64,000 nucleotides of DNA, from assembly GCA_035487295.1 (NCBI GenBank), contig DATHMH010000034.1, positions 124,001 to 188,000 of the forward strand, written 5' to 3'. The DNA comes from QIAW01 sp035487295 (GTDB lineage: Bacteria; Acidobacteriota; Terriglobia; Terriglobales; Acidobacteriaceae). Under the pieces are notes generated by a model. It did not search any database. It was not told where the DNA came from and was given only the letters and a program-made list of their open reading frames with translations. A program made the position numbers and the translations under genes. Below are positions 60,790-64,000 of the stretch, piece after piece (within the stretch, counting starts at the first letter, position 1; each line of letters begins with the position of its first letter).

Positions 60790-62223
60790 TTGCTGGAGCG
60801 TCGTTCAAAATTGATGGGATTGGGCTGTCTTGCCCATGACTTGGCGCTGACCGCCCTGGCCCTGCCCGTTGCCTACCTGCTGCGCACCCAGGTTCTTCCC
60901 CGGATCTTCAATTCGCATTTCCCGCCGATTTATCCGTTGCGCGATTATCTGCCCTTTTTGGCAGGTGTGTTGGTCACATGGGTGATTGTTGGATTTCTTT
61001 ACGGAATCTATCGCCGCGTCGAGCTGCGCAATCCCCCTCAAATTATATGGGATGAAACCAAACTGGTGGTCACCGGCATGGTGCTGGTGCATGCCGGCTT
61101 GTACCTGTTCCGTGCGGACATCAGCCGCAGCCTCGCCGTGACCTTCGGCGCTGTAAACTTGCTCTTCCTCATCACCGGACGCCTTATTCTGTTTTTCACC
61201 AAAGGATCTTTGCGGCGAATTTTTGGCCGCTATCATCACATCCTCGTCGTTGGAACCAGCGCATATGCTTATCAACTGGCGCAGTTAGTGGAGCACGCCG
61301 AGCCGCTGGGATTGCGTCTTATCGGTTTCGCCTATCTTACCGAGCGCCCGCCCGCTCCGGCAGCCGGCTTGCGCAGCTCTTATACGTCCATACCTCTGGA
61401 GCAGGTCCCCGATTTCATTCATGATCACGTTGTAGATGAAGTCTTGATCGCGGTCGAAAAACAGGATTTAGACCAGATCGAGCCCTTGGTGCTGCACTGC
61501 GAACGAGAAGGCATCCGCACCCGCGTTCATCTCAATTTTCTTAAGGCCGCAAGTTCGAGCGTGCATCTGGAGCATCTGAACGAATTTCCTCTCCTTACCT
61601 TCTCCACCGGCCCGCAAGACGAACTTCAACTTCTCGCCAAGCGCTTTGCCGACACTGTTCTGGCTGCCTTGCTGCTCATTTTGCTCTCGCCTCTCATGCT
61701 GGCGGTGGCGTTGCTGGTGGCCTTTAGCTCAGCCGGTGCAATCCTTTATCGCCAGACCCGTTGCGGTTTAGGCGGCCGGCGCTTTACATTGTTGAAATTT
61801 CGCTCCATGGTGCAAAACGCGGAGCAGTTGCGCGCCGGTATGGAGCACCTGAATGAGGCAGACGGCCCGGTTTTTAAAATAGCCGATGACCCTCGCGTTA
61901 CTCCGGTGGGCCGCTGGCTGCGCCGCACTAGTCTGGACGAGCTGCCGCAGCTCTGGAACATCCTTCGCGGCGATATGTCGTTCGTCGGTCCCCGGCCGCC
62001 CATACCCGAAGAAGTGGAAAAATATGAATCCTGGCAGCGGCGGCGGTTGCGCATGAGGCCGGGTCTCACCTGTCTTTGGGCGCTCGAAGGCCGCAGCCAG
62101 CTCAACTTCGACCGCTGGATGCAGCTTGATCTCTCCTATATCGACCGCTGGTCGTTGTGGCTCGACGCGCAAATCTTTCTCAAGACGATTCCGCATGTCC
62201 TGTTCGGCCGGGGCGCGTGGTGA
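60790..62223 (+). CDS. Undecaprenyl-phosphate sugar phosphotransferase (WcaJ/WbaP-type)
   Basis: 477 residues from a TTG start. Four N-terminal helices (about 12-150) and a CoA-binding-like Rossmann region (YHHILVVGTSAYAYQLAQLV) precede the catalytic PGT domain with one helix (about 285-307). Its signature strings are FADTVLAALLLILLSPLMLA, YRQTRCGLGGRRFTLLKFRS, MVQNAEQ, DPRVTPVGRWLRRTSLDELP, QLWNILRGDMSFVGPRPPIP and MRPGLTCLWALEGRS. It transfers a sugar-1-phosphate to undecaprenyl phosphate and so starts the glycan repeat on the inner face of the membrane. It is followed 4 nt later by a glycosyltransferase that may add the second sugar. Confidence 0.93.
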   Translation: MLERRSKLMGLGCLAHDLALTALALPVAYLLRTQVLPRIFNSHFPPIYPLRDYLPFLAGVLVTWVIVGFLYGIYRRVELRNPPQIIWDETKLVVTGMVLVHAGLYLFRADISRSLAVTFGAVNLLFLITGRLILFFTKGSLRRIFGRYHHILVVGTSAYAYQLAQLVEHAEPLGLRLIGFAYLTERPPAPAAGLRSSYTSIPLEQVPDFIHDHVVDEVLIAVEKQDLDQIEPLVLHCEREGIRTRVHLNFLKAASSSVHLEHLNEFPLLTFSTGPQDELQLLAKRFADTVLAALLLILLSPLMLAVALLVAFSSAGAILYRQTRCGLGGRRFTLLKFRSMVQNAEQLRAGMEHLNEADGPVFKIADDPRVTPVGRWLRRTSLDELPQLWNILRGDMSFVGPRPPIPEEVEKYESWQRRRLRMRPGLTCLWALEGRSQLNFDRWMQLDLSYIDRWSLWLDAQIFLKTIPHVLFGRGAW

Positions 62224-62227
62224 GCGG

Positions 62228-63337
62228 ATGGGAAGCGCTGTCGTGCGCGATCCAAAAACGGAAGACGAAGCGGCACATCCCTTAATTTCCGTTCTTCTCG
62301 TTACTTACAATTCTGCGGACCACCTTCAGCGATGTCTGGAGTCTCTGGTGCAACAGGATTATCCTCTCTTCGAAATCATCATTGTCGATAATGCATCCAT
62401 AGACAAAACCAGGAATATCCTGTCGCAGTTTTTTCCTCCGGCTCAGATTCATGTTGAGACTCAATTTAATGCCGTAAACACCGGCTTTGCTGCCGCTCAA
62501 AACCAGGCTATCCGCCAGGCGCATGGTGAGTGGTTGCTTTGTCTGAATCCCGATGTGTTCCTGCGGCCTGATTTTATCTCCCAACTGGTTTCTGTCGCGG
62601 CGCAGCCTGCGGGCGCCAAAGGCGAAAAGGTCGGAGCAGTTTGCGGAAAGTTGTTGCGCTGGACGCCGGGAGCGCAGCCGGAATTTACTTCCACTATCGA
62701 TTGCACAGGAATGTATTTCACCCGCAACCTGCGCCATCTCGACCGTGGCGCTGAACAAATCGACCAGGGCCAATACGACCGTGCAGAATATGTATTTGGC
62801 GCCAGCGGTGCGGCTGCGCTGTATCGCCGCGAGATGGTAGATGATATAAGCGTTGCCGGCGAATTCTTCGATGAAGATTTTTTCGCCTACCGCGAAGATG
62901 CGGACCTGGCCTGGCGCGCGCAGATTCTGGGCTGGCAATGCCTCTATACCCCCAGGGCCGTCGGCTGGCATGTGCGCCGCGTTACCCCCGAGCGGCGCGA
63001 ACGATTGCCCCATCTCATCAACTGGCATTCGGTCAAAAACCGCTTTCTTATGCGCATCAAGAACTGCTCTGCCTGGCTCTATGGCCGCTTGTTCCTCCCG
63101 GTTACTATGCGCGACGTCATGATTCTGGGCTATGCCGCGCTGCGTAATTGGAAGCTGTTTTCCGCGCTTTTTTATCCATTGCGCCGCTGGCGCAGGTTCA
63201 TGCGCAAGCGCCAGTGGATTCAATCCCGGCGCAAGGTTTCAGACCGCCAACTACTCTTCTGGTTCTCCAACCAGCCGGCATCTGCACCCGTCACCACAAG
63301 CCCTCTAAAGAATTTCGGACATCCGCATGATCCGTGA
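62228..63337 (+). CDS. Family 2 glycosyltransferase (rhamnosyltransferase type)
   Basis: 369 residues from ATG 62228, starting 4 nt after the phosphotransferase stop. Signatures: ISVLLVTYNSADHLQRCLES, EIIIVDNASIDKTRNIL, NTGFAAAQNQAIRQAHGEWL, LCLNPDVFLRPDF (metal motif), GASGAAALYRREMVDDISVA and FFAYREDADLAWRAQILGWQ. The region LYTPRAVGWHVRRVTPERRE and a basic C-terminus complete the GT2 rhamnosyltransferase plan. Its position suggests that it adds the second sugar onto the lipid-linked first one. Confidence 0.9.
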   Translation: MGSAVVRDPKTEDEAAHPLISVLLVTYNSADHLQRCLESLVQQDYPLFEIIIVDNASIDKTRNILSQFFPPAQIHVETQFNAVNTGFAAAQNQAIRQAHGEWLLCLNPDVFLRPDFISQLVSVAAQPAGAKGEKVGAVCGKLLRWTPGAQPEFTSTIDCTGMYFTRNLRHLDRGAEQIDQGQYDRAEYVFGASGAAALYRREMVDDISVAGEFFDEDFFAYREDADLAWRAQILGWQCLYTPRAVGWHVRRVTPERRERLPHLINWHSVKNRFLMRIKNCSAWLYGRLFLPVTMRDVMILGYAALRNWKLFSALFYPLRRWRRFMRKRQWIQSRRKVSDRQLLFWFSNQPASAPVTTSPLKNFGHPHDP

Positions 63338-63354
63338 AGTCCGCGGTTGGGTCT

Positions 63355-63987
63355 TTAGTCCGCCGCCTTGCTCTCTTGCCGGTCGCCATGAGAAGTCCGC
63401 TTCCGCCAGAAATAATATCCCGCTACCCCAAGCGATGCGACGACTACCAAAGTGATGAAACTCCACAGCATCGGCTGGCGGTATTCACGAAGCAATCTCA
63501 GGATGTGCCTGCCATAAATTGATGCCAGCAGCGCCATCACTGAGTAACGTATGGCGCGCCCCAATGTGAGTGCCAGCAGGAATTTCTTGGGTGAGTAGTT
63601 GGCGGCTCCCGCAGCCAGGACAAAGGGAACCATGGGGACCGGCGGGGGCAGCAGCGCCGGCACAAAGATGGCGCCAAAGCCGCCTTTTTCAAATGCCCGT
63701 CGCACCTGCTCAAATGGTTTGCGAGAGAGTCTTTTTTTCAGCCCTTCTTTGCCGCCCGTGCGGCCTAGACGATAAGTGAGGTAACCGCCGGCTACCGAGC
63801 CTACCGTGGCCATGGCGGCATAATAGGGCCACCAATCGCGCTGGCTGGCGGCAAGAATGATTGTGAGCACATCCACGCTGCCTGGCATTGGAATTACAGA
63901 GCCATCCGCGATGCCTATGGCAACCAGTCCAGGCCCGCCAAAGCGCCGAAACCAACCCAGGGCCGAAACTAGAACCGATGCCAGCAT
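63355..63987 (-). CDS. DedA/VTT-domain membrane protein (YqaA-like)
   Basis: 210 residues with about five hydrophobic segments. VTT-domain features are GLVAIGIADGSVIPMPGSVD (re-entrant loop with GxxxP), GSVAGGYLTYRLGRTGGKEG, FEKGGFGAIFVPALLPPPVP and MVPFVLAAGAANYSPKKFLL. DedA-family proteins are linked to lipid scrambling and undecaprenyl phosphate recycling, which would suit a polysaccharide locus, but this YqaA-like branch has no assigned substrate. It converges with the last glycosyltransferase gene 17 nt away. Confidence 0.88.
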   Translation of the reverse strand: MLASVLVSALGWFRRFGGPGLVAIGIADGSVIPMPGSVDVLTIILAASQRDWWPYYAAMATVGSVAGGYLTYRLGRTGGKEGLKKRLSRKPFEQVRRAFEKGGFGAIFVPALLPPPVPMVPFVLAAGAANYSPKKFLLALTLGRAIRYSVMALLASIYGRHILRLLREYRQPMLWSFITLVVVASLGVAGYYFWRKRTSHGDRQESKAAD

Positions 63988-64000
63988 GCTTGCTTCTACT

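Overview
The window looks like a chromosomal segment of a soil-type Acidobacteriota (Terriglobia/Koribacter-like). This rests on its moderately high GC, the dense families of short tandem and palindromic intergenic repeats, a BNR/VPS10-type secreted protein, and split DsbD-type redox genes. No marker gene settles the taxonomy, so the placement is inference.

Layout. 1-3.9 kb: N-terminus of a secreted BNR-repeat protein, an RluB-type pseudouridine synthase, a repeat-filled gap, and two hypothetical proteins. 4.0-6.3 kb: a lower-GC accessory patch with a frameshifted TcmP gene translationally coupled to its three-Cys (Gp37/Gp68, DUF5131) partner, a small zinc-ribbon gene and a possible 34-residue membrane peptide. 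6.4-12.4 kb: housekeeping genes rplU-rpmA-obg, a DinG/XPD-type helicase and der. rplU and obg carry Lys-rich additions. der has no ordinary start codon and its inter-GTPase linker is encoded by a palindromic repeat. 12.5-17.4 kb: a pilin-like protein, a ccdA-tlpA-dsbDalpha operon (DsbD split into its three domains), a DUF3592-like protein, a small transaldolase and a fumarylacetoacetate-hydrolase-family protein.

17.6-63.3 kb is a large surface-polysaccharide locus. Precursor genes include UDP-glucose dehydrogenase plus UDP-xylose synthase (17.6-20.1 kb), a CDP-paratose/tyvelose 2-epimerase-like gene, several SDR epimerases, and two further nucleotide-sugar dehydrogenases. There is also a block with a Gfo/Idh oxidoreductase, an SDR, a zinc-binding sugar C-methyltransferase, a second methyltransferase, a dehydrogenase and a glycosyltransferase, which suggests a branched or methylated sugar. 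A tightly overlapping run follows: rfbF-rfbG-SDR-methyltransferase-GT-GT-(gap)-rmlA-rmlB, with rmlD convergent. Export genes are an ABC-2 permease and a short Wzt-type ATPase. A WbaP/WcaJ-type phosphoglycosyl transferase at 60.8 kb can start the repeat unit. Large membrane proteins of GT-C type, a radical SAM protein with an N-terminal Cys cluster, a double-methyltransferase fusion and a Nudix hydrolase add modification capacity. nadE and an L-2-hydroxyglutarate oxidase gene sit inside the locus. The window ends with a DedA/VTT-type membrane protein.

No rRNA, tRNA, CRISPR array, transposase or integrase was seen. The points most worth a second look are the TcmP frameshift, the palindromic element inside der, the duplicated 'GPFPF' two-helix module in membrane glycosyltransferase-like proteins, the unusual radical SAM and double-methyltransferase proteins, and the incomplete CDP- and dTDP-sugar pathways.
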